DNA from: Mycetocola_B reblochoni
Lineage (GTDB): Bacteria; Actinomycetota; Actinomycetes; Actinomycetales; Microbacteriaceae
Direction: 5' to 3'
Assembly (NCBI RefSeq): GCF_003667525.1
Contig: NZ_RCUW01000005.1
Coordinates: 186,001-250,000, forward strand
DNA: 64,000 nucleotides
Both the position numbers and the translations under genes were made by a program. The notes under the pieces were generated by a model. It did no database searches. It saw nothing but the letters and a program-made list of their open reading frames with translations, and had not been told where the DNA came from. Within the stretch, counting starts at the first letter, position 1, and each line of letters begins with the position of its first letter. This document shows positions 27,701 to 37,100 of this stretch, one piece after another.

Positions 27701-29556
27701 CCCCGCCGCACGCCCGTCCGGCCGGCGGAGGGCACGAGGTCCAGCCGGAGGGTGAGCGCGGCGGCGTCGAGCAGCAGCCGCGCGGCGTCGCCGGGGGCGA
27801 TCCCGATGCGGTCCCCGTCGCCCTCCGGCCCCCTGACGTCGGCGGGGCGGCCGCTGAGCAGCTCGCAGCCGGCGACGGCACCCGGGTCGACGAGGAGGGT
27901 GTCCGCGGTCAGGTTCGACACGACAAGCTCGGCGCCGTCGGCCGTCACCGTCCCGAAGGCGAAGACCCCGGGGAGCCCCGTGGCCGGCTCCAGCAGCGGC
28001 CGGCCGCTCGCCCTGCTCAGCCACTCGATGGCCCGCGTCCCCGCGGGACCGAGACCCCGCGGGCCCCACTCCTCGCCGAGGGTGATCGAGGCGACGCCGG
28101 CCCCGGAGAGCTGCGCGGCCGAGGCCAGCAGCCAGCTCGCGGCCGCGAGGGTCCCCTGCCGTCCGTCCGTGCTGCCTGGGACGTGCTCGGGCCCGTAGCC
28201 CTCGGCGGTGTCCGACCGCCCCGACGGGATCGTGCCGGTCGTCGCGACGGCGTTCAGGCGGGCCCGCAGCGTGACGGGGCCGACGTGCAGGCGGCGGCCG
28301 TCGGCGATGGCCAGCGCCCCGTCGCGCACGGTGCGCTGGAGCGCGAGCGACTCCACCAGCTGGTGCCCGGCGAGGTCGTGCATCGTCGGGGTGATGCTGA
28401 AGCCCAGAGCGCCCGGCCAGTCCGACAGCGCCTGCGCGCCCCGGTTGAGCTCGGTGAAGTGGGCGCGTGTGCCGCCGACGAGCTCGGGGGCGGCCGTGCC
28501 GTCCAGCATCCGCTCGGCCGAGCGGAGCAGCGCGGCGGAGCCGAGCAGCCCGTCGCGACGGAACACCCCCAGCCGGTGCAGCTGACCGCCCAGCGCCGCG
28601 GCGGCGCGCAGCGGCTCGATGAGTTCCCCGTCGTCGCCGACGGTCAGCCGCAGGTCGATGGGCCTGCCCGCCGCGTCCTCGACGGCGCGGTCGAGCGCGG
28701 CGCGCCACTGCGGCTCACGCGGGTCGATCTCGACGAGCACGACGCCCGCGGCACTGGCGGGGGCCTCCGGGTGCGGGCCGTCGGGGGCGGTGGACGCCAG
28801 GACGCCGATCTCCGGGGCGCGGCCGTCCCGGCTCCGCTCCAGACCGAGCACCGCGGACGTGGGAGGGGCCGGCGCGGCCGCCCCGCGGTGCGCCGCGGTC
28901 AACCGGAGCGACTGGCGCAGCCGTCGGCCCCGCGGGTGGTGCACGGGGAAGGGCAGCCGCAGCGGTGTCGAGTAGACCTTGAACGACGCGTCGGTCCAGT
29001 TGCGCTGGTCCTCCATCTCGAACACCTCGCCGCTGAACGCCAGCTCGGCCTCGAGCCCCGCCGGCTCCCAGCGCAGGCGGGCGATGTCGACGGCGGGCTG
29101 GTGCGGCGCCACCCGCTCGGGGAGCCAGCCCTCGACGGACGCTCCCCGCTGATCGGTGACGCGGAACGGCGCCCCGCTCGCGTCCGCGGGCAGCAGGACG
29201 ATGAGGCCGGCCCTGTTGCAGTCGGCGTCGTCGAGCAGCTCGACCTCGGCCTCCGCCGTCAGCACCCCGCCCTCCGCCGTGACGCGGAGGGTCATCGCGT
29301 AGCGCAGACCGTCGAGGGAGCCCGTGCCGGCCACGGTCAGTGCCTCGTCGGACACCTCGAGCCGGGACACCTCCGCCTGCGGCGTGCGCCAGTCGGCGTC
29401 CCTGACGACGACACGGATCCCGCGGAGCACGCGGCGGCCGTCGACGGCGATCTCGTCGAGGTGGTCGCCCCTGAGCAGGAGCGACCACCGGCCGAGCGTC
29501 ACGGCGCGTTCCCCCGCCTCGGCGGGGGTGAGCAGGTCATCGGGGATCGACGGCAT
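27697..29556 (-). CDS. D-apionate lactonase-like protein (ApnL family)
   Basis: A 619-residue cytoplasmic protein without signal peptide. The mid N-terminal motif SGEVFEMEDQRNWTDASFK (about 178-196) and the layout of an N-terminal beta domain, a TIM-barrel-like middle (about 245-520) and a small C-terminal beta domain match my memory of ApnL, which opens D-apionolactone in apiose breakdown. No other apiose gene is visible here, though the mms sugar importer is 3 kb away. It may instead act on another sugar lactone. It ends convergently with the efflux gene, overlapping by 4 bases. The family call is from motif recall, so moderate confidence. Confidence 0.55.
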   Translation of the reverse strand: MPSIPDDLLTPAEAGERAVTLGRWSLLLRGDHLDEIAVDGRRVLRGIRVVVRDADWRTPQAEVSRLEVSDEALTVAGTGSLDGLRYAMTLRVTAEGGVLTAEAEVELLDDADCNRAGLIVLLPADASGAPFRVTDQRGASVEGWLPERVAPHQPAVDIARLRWEPAGLEAELAFSGEVFEMEDQRNWTDASFKVYSTPLRLPFPVHHPRGRRLRQSLRLTAAHRGAAAPAPPTSAVLGLERSRDGRAPEIGVLASTAPDGPHPEAPASAAGVVLVEIDPREPQWRAALDRAVEDAAGRPIDLRLTVGDDGELIEPLRAAAALGGQLHRLGVFRRDGLLGSAALLRSAERMLDGTAAPELVGGTRAHFTELNRGAQALSDWPGALGFSITPTMHDLAGHQLVESLALQRTVRDGALAIADGRRLHVGPVTLRARLNAVATTGTIPSGRSDTAEGYGPEHVPGSTDGRQGTLAAASWLLASAAQLSGAGVASITLGEEWGPRGLGPAGTRAIEWLSRASGRPLLEPATGLPGVFAFGTVTADGAELVVSNLTADTLLVDPGAVAGCELLSGRPADVRGPEGDGDRIGIAPGDAARLLLDAAALTLRLDLVPSAGRTGVRRG

Positions 29557-29651
29557 CGTCAGGTCTCTTCTCGTCGCGGTCCGGTCGCGGTGTGCGTCCA
29601 GTCTGGCAGGAGGAGGGAATCATCGCGCCCCCGCTCCGGTTGACGACGACG

Positions 29652-29921
29652 ATGAGACTGCTCATGTACACCAGCGCGTTCTGCGGCCCGTGCGCCGTCG
29701 CGCGCCGCGTCGTCGAGCGGGCCGGGACGCTCGTCCCCTCGCTGAGTGTCGTCGAGAGGGACATCGCCTCCTGGCCGGATGAGGCCGAGCGGGACGGCGT
29801 CCGGATGACGCCGACCCTCATCGTCGCCGACGACGCCGGGACCGAGGTGTTCCGCGGCGAGGGACCGCCGAGCATGCCCCAGCTGCTTCAGGCGCTCAGC
29901 AGGGCGCTGCCGGGGGAGTAG
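29652..29921 (+). CDS. Thioredoxin-like protein with CGPC active site
   Basis: An 89-residue protein, shorter than classical thioredoxin (about 105). Active site FCGPC at residues 10-14, later MTPTLIVAD with the cis-proline characteristic of the fold, and a terminal helix. It lacks the first beta-alpha unit of long thioredoxins and is closer to mini-thioredoxins or glutaredoxin-like proteins. The ATG at 29652 places the active site near the N-terminus as in such relatives; in-frame starts exist upstream. Cytoplasmic disulfide exchange is inferred. Confidence 0.7.
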   Translation: MRLLMYTSAFCGPCAVARRVVERAGTLVPSLSVVERDIASWPDEAERDGVRMTPTLIVADDAGTEVFRGEGPPSMPQLLQALSRALPGE

Positions 29922-29930
29922 CCTCGCGGC

Positions 29931-31091
29931 ATGACCGCCGTGCTCTCCTGTGCCGAGGCCCGTCGCGCCCGGATGCGCGCCCTCGGGCTCCTGCCCTCCG
30001 CCGCGCGCACGCCCGGCGCCGACCCACGGCCGGCCGCGGTCGCCGGTCGCCTGCTGGCGGTGCAGGCGCAGGACCTGCCCCAGGCGCTCTGGGCGCTCGG
30101 GCTCCGGGTGCTCCTCGCGCAGGGCGACGAGGGACAGGAGGCGGCCGCGGCGGCGGCCGAGGCGGTGCGCCAGGCCCTCGCCGACGGCTCTCTCGTCCGG
30201 TCGTGGCCGATGAGGGGGACCGTGCACCTCCTTGCGGCGGAGGATCTCGGCTGGCTCCAGGATCTGGCCGGGCCGAGGGCGCTCGCCGGCTGGCCGCGCC
30301 GCCGCGGCGTCCTCGGGCTGGAGATGGCCGACTACGACAGGGCCGAGGAGCTCACGCGCGCGTTGCTGGGCGGAGGGGGACGCATCGGCAGGGCGGGACT
30401 GCTCTCCTTCTGGACGGAGAACGGGCTCGAGCTGCGCACGGGATGGTCGTATCACCTCGTCTGGGCGCTCTGCCAGAACGGGGTCACCGTCTTCGGCCCT
30501 CCCTCGCCGGACGGGCGGGGGCTCGACCTCGTCCTCGCCGAGGAGTGGCTGCCACGCCGCGCCCCGCTCGAGCGCGACGTGGCGCTGCGAACGCTCGGCC
30601 GGCGCGCCGTCGCGGGGCACGGGCCGGTGACCGGCGCCGATCTGTCCTGGTGGACCGGGCTGACCCGTCGTGACGCGCGGCTCGCGCTCACCCTCGCCGA
30701 GGAGGACGGGCTGGAGCGGGTCGTCGTGGACGGGACGGAGCACTGGTGGGACCCGGGCAGTCAGGCCGACGACTCGGCCGGCACCGGTCGCTCCGACGGT
30801 GAGCAGCTTCTGCTGCTTCCCGCCTTCGACGAGCATCTGCTCGGCTACAGGGACCGGTCGCTGCAGCTGGACCCCGCGCACGCCTCGGCGGTGATGACCT
30901 CGAACGGCATCGCGAGGGCGACCGCCGTCGTCGGGGGTCGCGTCGTCGGGGTCTGGCGTCAGCGCGAGGGTCGCGTCGACGTTCTTCCGGGGGAGGACGC
31001 GGCGTTGCCGCCGCACCTGCTCGGAGCCCCGTTCGCGCAGCGCGCGGAGCAGTTCGACGGGTTCCGCGCGGCGCTGCCTGGCCTGGGGTGA
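29931..31091 (+). CDS. Winged-helix DNA-binding protein (HTH_42 / AlkZ-like family)
   Basis: A 386-residue member of the HTH_42 family, whose characterised relatives AlkZ and YcaQ are DNA glycosylases for crosslinks. Motifs seen: LLAVQAQDLPQALWALGLR, the central WPMRGTVHLLAAEDLGWL, HGPVTGADLSWWTGL, LLPAFDEHLLGYRDRS and a C-terminal RATAVVGGRVVGVWR. AlkZ glycosylases use a QxQ/QxD motif; here AQAQD (VQAQD) fits the QxQ-like position near residue 45. It starts 9 bases after the thioredoxin-like gene, so it is probably in the same transcript. A DNA-repair role is inferred. Confidence 0.75.
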   Translation: MTAVLSCAEARRARMRALGLLPSAARTPGADPRPAAVAGRLLAVQAQDLPQALWALGLRVLLAQGDEGQEAAAAAAEAVRQALADGSLVRSWPMRGTVHLLAAEDLGWLQDLAGPRALAGWPRRRGVLGLEMADYDRAEELTRALLGGGGRIGRAGLLSFWTENGLELRTGWSYHLVWALCQNGVTVFGPPSPDGRGLDLVLAEEWLPRRAPLERDVALRTLGRRAVAGHGPVTGADLSWWTGLTRRDARLALTLAEEDGLERVVVDGTEHWWDPGSQADDSAGTGRSDGEQLLLLPAFDEHLLGYRDRSLQLDPAHASAVMTSNGIARATAVVGGRVVGVWRQREGRVDVLPGEDAALPPHLLGAPFAQRAEQFDGFRAALPGLG

Positions 31092-31101
31092 GCCGCCCCT
31101 C

Positions 31102-31575
31102 TCAGTGACCTGAGGGCTCCGGCTGCCGGTCGTGCGCCAGGGGCAGGCGCATCGGCAGGTGGGGGATGCGGTCCTCGAGGTAGTCGTCGCCGTCCCTGAC
31201 GAAGCCGAACCCGCCGTACCAGCGCTCCAGGTGCGCCTGGGCGCCGATGACGACGGCGTCGGCCCCCGCGCACAGCTCCACGCCCGCGCGCATGAGCTGC
31301 CCGCCCACGCCGCGGCCCCTCGCCGCGGGGTCCGTCGCGACGCGACCGATCCGCCTGACCCGGGATCCCGTTCCGAGGATGCGGATCGTTCCGAGCACCT
31401 CACCGTCCTCCTCCGCCCAGACCAGGAGGGTGTCGGGGGCCAGGTCGAGGCTGTCCAGGTCCGGGTAGGCGCAGTCCTGCTCGACGACGAAGGCGTCGAC
31501 GCGGATCTGGAGGATGCGGTAGAGCACGCGGGGGTCGAGCTCGGACAGGGGGCCGCTGTTCACCGTGATCGCCAT
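31102..31575 (-). CDS. GNAT-family acetyltransferase, ElaA-like
   Basis: A 157-residue acetyl-CoA-dependent N-acyltransferase. ElaA features: LYRILQIRVDAFVVEQDCAYPDLD near the N-terminus and acetyl-CoA loop GRVATDPAARGRGVGGQLM (RxxGxG) at about 77-95. HLERWYGGFGFV ends the fold. The substrate is unknown. Convergent with the winged-helix gene, 10 bases apart. Confidence 0.85.
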   Translation of the reverse strand: MAITVNSGPLSELDPRVLYRILQIRVDAFVVEQDCAYPDLDSLDLAPDTLLVWAEEDGEVLGTIRILGTGSRVRRIGRVATDPAARGRGVGGQLMRAGVELCAGADAVVIGAQAHLERWYGGFGFVRDGDDYLEDRIPHLPMRLPLAHDRQPEPSGH

Positions 31576-31746
31576 CGGAGCAGTCTACCGACGGCGGGGC
31601 GGCCCGTCGCGCCCGTCATCGGGTGCGGTGTGCCTCGTCGCGCGCTGCGCTGCGCCCGCGTCGCGCGGCGCGGTGTGCCCGGTGCGCTGAGCGCTGCGCG
31701 CTGGCGGATGACGGTGGTGTGCCGGAGCATGGACACGTCGCCGGGT

Positions 31747-31776
31747 TTGACATATTCGAACACATCTTCGAATAAT
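31747..31776 (+). promoter_or_regulatory. LexA (SOS) box inside a leaderless promoter of imuA'-imuB-dnaE2
   Basis: TTGACA (31747-31752) and AATAAT (31771-31776) are separated by 18 bases. Between them lies TCGAAC-acat-CTTCGA (31756-31771), one mismatch from the actinobacterial LexA consensus TCGAAC-N4-GTTCGA. Transcription should start about 7 bases after AATAAT, at the ATG at 31783, giving a leaderless mRNA. Confidence 0.85.
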
Positions 31777-31782
31777 GAAGGC

Positions 31783-32568
31783 ATGGTTCCCGCCCCCGCC
31801 TCCGCCGCGACTCTGGTCGCACCGAGCAGAGAGGTGCTCGACGGGCTCAGGGCGCGCATCGGTCAGATGCAGGGGACTCCGCCTCCCGAGCGGGGCTTCC
31901 CGCTCTCCTCGGCCTTCGAGCCCCTGCTCCCCGGCGGGGTGCTCGGCCACGGCCGGGTGTACGCGACGCCGCACGCCCTCTCGCTCGCGGTCGGCCTGGT
32001 CGCGGGGGCGAGCGCCCAGGGCGCATGGTGCGCCGTGGCGGGTGTCCCCGACTTCGGGGTCGAGGCGGCGCTGGCCGCCGGGGTGTCGGGGGAGCGGCTG
32101 GTCCTCGTGCCGGAGCCCGGTGCGCACGCGCTCGCCGTCGTCTCCGCGCTCGTCGACGTCGTCGGGGTGGTGATCGTCGGGCCGGGCCTGCGCCTGAGCG
32201 CGGGGGAGCTGTCACGTCTGCAGGCCAGGCTCCGCGACCGCTCGGCCAGTCTCGTCGTCGTCGGCGACTGGCCGCAGCCGGAGGCACGGCTGCGGACGCA
32301 GGCCATCCGATGGAGCGGCCTCGGCCGGGGGTGGGGCGGCCTCGGCGCGCGCGAGGTCGAGGTGGTCGTCGAGAGCAGGGGGGCGGGACGCCCGCGGGGC
32401 TGGCTGCTCCGGGTCGATGCGGAGGGCAGGGCGGTCGGCTCGTCCGCCCTGCGCGACGGGGCGGGGGCGCGGACCGGACGCATCGGGGGCGAGAGGGGGC
32501 CCGTGCTCGTGCCGGCCGGGGCGTCGTCCGTGTCGTCCCCACCGGAACGCTGGGCGGCGGCGCGGTGA
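31783..32568 (+). CDS. imuA': ImuA'-like SOS mutagenesis protein
   Basis: RecA-like accessory protein of the DnaE2 mutasome. 261 residues from the ATG at 31783. It lacks a clear Walker A, as ImuA' proteins do in actinobacteria. Stretches such as FPLSSAFEPLLPGGVLGHGRVYA and GAWCAVAGVPDFGVEAALAAGV match the family pattern of a degenerate RecA fold. The SOS box directly upstream and the imuB and dnaE2 genes downstream make the assignment. It overlaps imuB by 4 bases (GTGA). Confidence 0.85.
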   Translation: MVPAPASAATLVAPSREVLDGLRARIGQMQGTPPPERGFPLSSAFEPLLPGGVLGHGRVYATPHALSLAVGLVAGASAQGAWCAVAGVPDFGVEAALAAGVSGERLVLVPEPGAHALAVVSALVDVVGVVIVGPGLRLSAGELSRLQARLRDRSASLVVVGDWPQPEARLRTQAIRWSGLGRGWGGLGAREVEVVVESRGAGRPRGWLLRVDAEGRAVGSSALRDGAGARTGRIGGERGPVLVPAGASSVSSPPERWAAAR

Positions 32569-34103
32569 GCGGGCCGGTGCGCACGATGGCCGTCCTCGCC
32601 CCCGGCTGGGTCGTCGACGCGGCGGCCAGGAGGGCAGGGGCAGACCCGGACGGCCTGATCGCGATCTCCCGGGGCGACCGGATCCTCGCCGCCAGCGCCG
32701 CCGCCGCCGCGGCGGGGGTGGAGGAGGGCATCCGTCTGCGCGAGGCCCAGTACCGCTGCCCCGAGCTCGTGCTCCTCGCCGAGGACGAGGGCACGGCGAT
32801 GCGCGACTTCTCGCCCGTCGTCGCGGCAATCGAGGACGCCGTCCCCGGGGTGCAGCTGCTGCGCCCCGGGCTCCTGCTCGTGCGCGCCCGCGGGGCCGCC
32901 CGCTACTACGGGGGCGAGCACGAGGCGGCCGGGCGGCTGGCCGAGGCGCTGCTCGCCGCGGGCAGCAGAACTGCCCGGGTCGCCGTCGCCGACGGCCCCT
33001 TCGCCGCCCAGACCGCGCTGCGGTTCACCTCCGCCGTCCGGCCCGTCCTCGTCGTCTCGCCCGGCCGCAGCGCCGAGATGCTCGCCGGGCTGCCGCTGAG
33101 CGTTCTCGACGAGCCCGAGCTGGCCGCCCTGCTGGCGCGGCTCGGCGTGTCCAGGCTCGGCGAGCTGGCGGCGCTGGACGAGGAGTCCGTCGCCGCGCGC
33201 TTCGGCCAGGGAGGGCGGATCGCCTGGACGCGTGCCTCGGCCAGGGAGGAGGAGGGCGTCGTCCCCCGTGTCGTTCCCCCCGAGTGGACGAGGACGCGCC
33301 GCTTCGAGCCGGCGGCGGAGCGGGCGGACGAGATCACCTTCCGCATCAGGACCGACGCGGAGGAGCTCGTCGCCGCGCTGCTCGAGGCCGGACGCGTCAT
33401 CACGGTGCTCCGGGTGGTCATCGTGACCGAGCACGGCGAGCAGGACCGGCTGTGGCGCCACCCCCGGTGGTTCCGCCCCTCCGACGTCGTCGACCGCGTG
33501 CGCTGGCAGCTCCAGGGCTCGGGGGGAGCGGCGCTCGAGGCCGCCGTCGCCGAGCTGCGCATCGTGCCGGAGGGGCTGGACGCCGCGCACGAGCACCAGA
33601 GGGGGCTGTGGGGTGCCGGTGGTCAGGAACGCGTGTCCGGCGGGTTGGCCCGTGTGCAGAGCATGCTCGGGCACGAGGGCGTCCTGATCCCTCACCTCAG
33701 CGGTGGCCAGGCCCTCGCCGACCGGGTCAGGCTCCTGCCGTGGGGGGAGGCCCCGGCCGAGGGCGAGGACGCGCTCAGGGAGCGCCGGTCCCGGCCGTGG
33801 CCCGGCCGGCCGGTCGGCCCCGCGCCGAGCCGTGTCCTCGGCGCCGGTCCCGCCGTCGTGGTGTGCGACGGCGACGGCGCCCCGGTGACGGTCGTCGGCG
33901 ACCGGCTGAGCGCCGAGCCGCAGCAGCTGAGACTCGGCGGCGCGGACGAGGCGGTGACGGCGTGGGCGGGGCCCTGGCCGGTCGGCGTGCGCTGGTGGGA
34001 GGGCCAGGCGGCCCGCTTCCGGCTGCAGCTCCTCACGGCCCAGCACAACGCCTACCTGCTGACGGGGTCGAGCCACTGGCACCTGGAGGCCAGCTATGAC
34101 TGA
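32565..34103 (+). CDS. imuB: ImuB, catalytically inactive Y-family polymerase-like protein
   Basis: Hub of the mutasome, linking ImuA' and DnaE2 to the beta clamp. 512 residues from the GTG at 32565. Y-family finger/palm/thumb layout (MAVLAPGWVVDAAARRAG; RARGAARYYGG; LGVSRLGELAALDEESVAARFG), but the catalytic acidic residues of Y polymerases are missing (AVLAPGW in place of DxD; VRARGAARYYGG in place of SxDE). The C-terminal domain (about 370-512) ends with LTGSSHWHLEASYD, typical of ImuB. A clamp-binding-like segment may lie around residues 355-362 (VQSMLGHE). Confidence 0.93.
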   Translation: MSGPVRTMAVLAPGWVVDAAARRAGADPDGLIAISRGDRILAASAAAAAAGVEEGIRLREAQYRCPELVLLAEDEGTAMRDFSPVVAAIEDAVPGVQLLRPGLLLVRARGAARYYGGEHEAAGRLAEALLAAGSRTARVAVADGPFAAQTALRFTSAVRPVLVVSPGRSAEMLAGLPLSVLDEPELAALLARLGVSRLGELAALDEESVAARFGQGGRIAWTRASAREEEGVVPRVVPPEWTRTRRFEPAAERADEITFRIRTDAEELVAALLEAGRVITVLRVVIVTEHGEQDRLWRHPRWFRPSDVVDRVRWQLQGSGGAALEAAVAELRIVPEGLDAAHEHQRGLWGAGGQERVSGGLARVQSMLGHEGVLIPHLSGGQALADRVRLLPWGEAPAEGEDALRERRSRPWPGRPVGPAPSRVLGAGPAVVVCDGDGAPVTVVGDRLSAEPQQLRLGGADEAVTAWAGPWPVGVRWWEGQAARFRLQLLTAQHNAYLLTGSSHWHLEASYD

Positions 34104-34136
34104 GCGCGCGCGAGCGGGGCGGGGCGGGGTCCGCTG

Positions 34137-37100
34137 ATGGGGTTCACCAATCCGCCGATGCCGTGGTCGGAGATCGAGCGCGGGCTGTCCCACGTCAGCC
34201 GCCCCGGCGGCTCCGTCCCCGACGGCGGCGACGGCCCGGCCTTCTCGCGCAAGCGCGAACCGTACCGGCCCCCGGAGGCCGCCGAGCGGGACGCCTCGGC
34301 CGACGTGCCCTACGCCGAGCTGCACGCCCACTCCAGCTTCAGCTTCCTCGACGGCTCGTCCTCGCCGTCGTCCCTCGTCGAGGCGGCCGCCTCCCTCGGG
34401 CTGACCGCCCTCGCCCTGACCGACCACGACGGCCTCTACGGGGCGGTGCGATTCGCCGAGGCGGCCGAGGCCCACCCCCGGCTCGCCACGGTCTTCGGCG
34501 CGGAGCTCCACTGCGGGGTGACGGGGCTGTCCGCCGGGGTCCCCGACCCGGAGGGCGAGCACCTCCTGCTCCTGGCCAGGGGGAGGGAGGGCTACCACCG
34601 CCTGTCGGGCATCATCACGGACGGGCAGCTCGCCGAAGGGGCACAGAAGGGCGCCCCGCTGTTCGACCTCGACGGCGTCGCGGAGCAGGCGGAGGGCCGG
34701 CTCATCGCGCTCACCGGATGCCGCAAGGGGGCGGTGCAGGGAGCGCTGCGCCGCGGGGGCGAGTCCGAGGCCGCCGCCGTCTGCCGCGCCCTCGTCGAGC
34801 GCTTCGGCGCCGACAACGTCCTCGTCGAGCTCTGTGACCACGGGCTGCCGGAGGACAGCGCCCGCAACGACGCCCTCGCCTCCGTCGCGGCCCGGCTCGG
34901 CCTGCCCGTCGTCGCCACGACGGGGGCGCACTACGCCGGGGTCGACGACGCCCCCCTCGCCGACGTGCTCGCCGCCGTCAGGGCGAGGCGACCGCTGGCG
35001 GAGATGGAGGGGTGGCTGCCGCCGGGCGGCGCGCGCCGGCTCCGCTCCGGCGCCGAGATGGCTGAGCGCTTCCGCCGTCACCCCGGGGCCGTCGCGGAGA
35101 CGGTCAGGGTCGCGGAGGAGGCCGCGTTCCGGCTGCGCAGCGCCACCCCCGGGCTGCCGAAGGAGCTCACCCCCGACGGCCGGACGCCCATGGACCACCT
35201 GCGCGCGCTCGTGTGGGAGGGGGCCGCCGAGCTGTACCCCGACATGGACGAGCCTGCGCGCAGCCGGATCGCCAGGGAGCTCGCCGTCATCGAGCAGAAG
35301 GACTTCCCCGGCTACTTCCTCATCGTGCACGACATCGTGCGCTTCGCCAGGGGGAGGGGGATCCTCTGCCAGGGCAGGGGCTCGGCCGCGAACTCGGCCG
35401 TCTGCTACCTGCTGAGGATCACCGCGGTCGACTCGATCCGGTACCGGCTGCCGTTCGAACGGTTCCTGTCCACGCTGCGCGACGAGGAGCCCGACATCGA
35501 CGTCGACTTCGACGCCGCCCGCCGCGAGGAGGTCATCCAGTACGTCTACACCCGCTACGGCCGCCGCAACGCCGCCCAGGTGGCGAACGTCATCAGCTAC
35601 CGCCCCGCCTCCGCGGTGCGCGACGCGGCGAAAGCGCTCGGCTACAGCACGGGCCAGCAGGACGCCTGGTCGACCCAGATGGAGCGCCGCGGCTCCCGCG
35701 TCGACAGCGAGGACCACACCATCCCCGACGAGCTGGTCGCGCTGGGCAACCGGATGCTCACCCTGCCCCGGCACCTCGGCATCCACTCGGGCGGCATGGT
35801 GCTCACCGACAGGCCGGTCGGCGAGGTCTGCCCCATCGAGCACGCGCGCATGCCGGGCAGGACGGTGCTGCAGTGGGACAAGGACGACTGCGCCTGGATG
35901 GGCCTGGTCAAGTTCGACCTGCTCGGCCTGGGCATCCTGTCCGCGCTCCAACACGCCTTTGACATGGCCGACGAGCACTGCGGCGAGCGCTGGGACCTGC
36001 AGAGCATGCCCAAGGAGGAGCCGGCCGTGTACGACATGCTCTGCCGTGCCGACGTCATCGGGGTGTTCCAGGTCGAGAGCCGGGCCCAGATGGGTCTGCT
36101 GCCGCGGTTGCAGCCGCGGGAGCTCTACGACCTGGTCATCGAGATCGCCATGATCCGGCCGGGCCCGATCCAGGGCGGCGCGGTGCACCCCTACCTGCGC
36201 CGACGCCGGGGGGAGGAACCGGTCGAGTACCTGCACCCCGACCTGGTGCCCGTGCTCGAGCGCACGCTCGGGGTGCCGGTCTTCCAGGAGCAGCTCATGC
36301 AGATGGCCATGATCGTCGGCGGCTGCAGTGGCGAGGACGCCGACCTGCTGCGCAGGGTGATGGGGTCCAAGCGCGGGCAGGAGCGGATCGAGTCGCTGCG
36401 CGAGAAGCTCTACGCGGGGATGGCGGCGCGCGGCATCGGCATCGAGGACGCCGACCGGGTGTACGCGACGATCCAGGCCTTCGCCAACTTCGGCTTCGCC
36501 GAGAGCCACTCGATCAGCTTCGCCCTGCTCGTGTACGCCAGCGCCTGGGTGCGGCTGCACTATCCCGCCGCGTTCCTCGCGGCGCTGCTCGCGGCTCAGC
36601 CGATGGGGTTCTACTCGCCGCAGAGCCTCATCGCCGACGCCAAGCGCCGGGGGGTGCGGGTGCTCGGGCCCGACATCCTGCGCTCCCAGGCCGGTCCCGC
36701 CCTGGAGCGTGCCGAGGGGGCGTCCTCCGCGCCGACGGGGATGCCCTCCTGCCTGTGCGCCGATCCGGGTGCCGCCGGTTCCGCCGGTTCCTCCGGTTCC
36801 GCCGGCGCCGAGGGGGAGCGCCCGGCGCCATTCGACCCCGCGGCGCCCGACCGCTCGGCCGAGCACCGACGGGACGGGCACTGCGCGGTCCGGCTCGGGC
36901 TCGACCAGGTCGGAGCCGTCGGGAGGGCGACAGCGGAACGGATCGTCGCCGAGCGGGAGGAGTCGGGCCCCTATCTCGACCAGCACGACCTGGCCAGACG
37001 GACGGGTCTGAGCGCCGCCCAGCTGGAGGCGCTCGCCGCGGCGGGGGCGTTCGGCGGTTTCGGGTCATCGCGGAGGGAGGCGCTCTGGACGGCAGGCCAG

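Noticed and set aside
31863..36986. A 1,707-codon minus-strand frame opposite the mutasome
   Set aside because: It lies antisense to imuA', imuB and dnaE2, which have clear family motifs. Its composition (Arg/Pro/Gly/His-rich) is the usual high-GC shadow.
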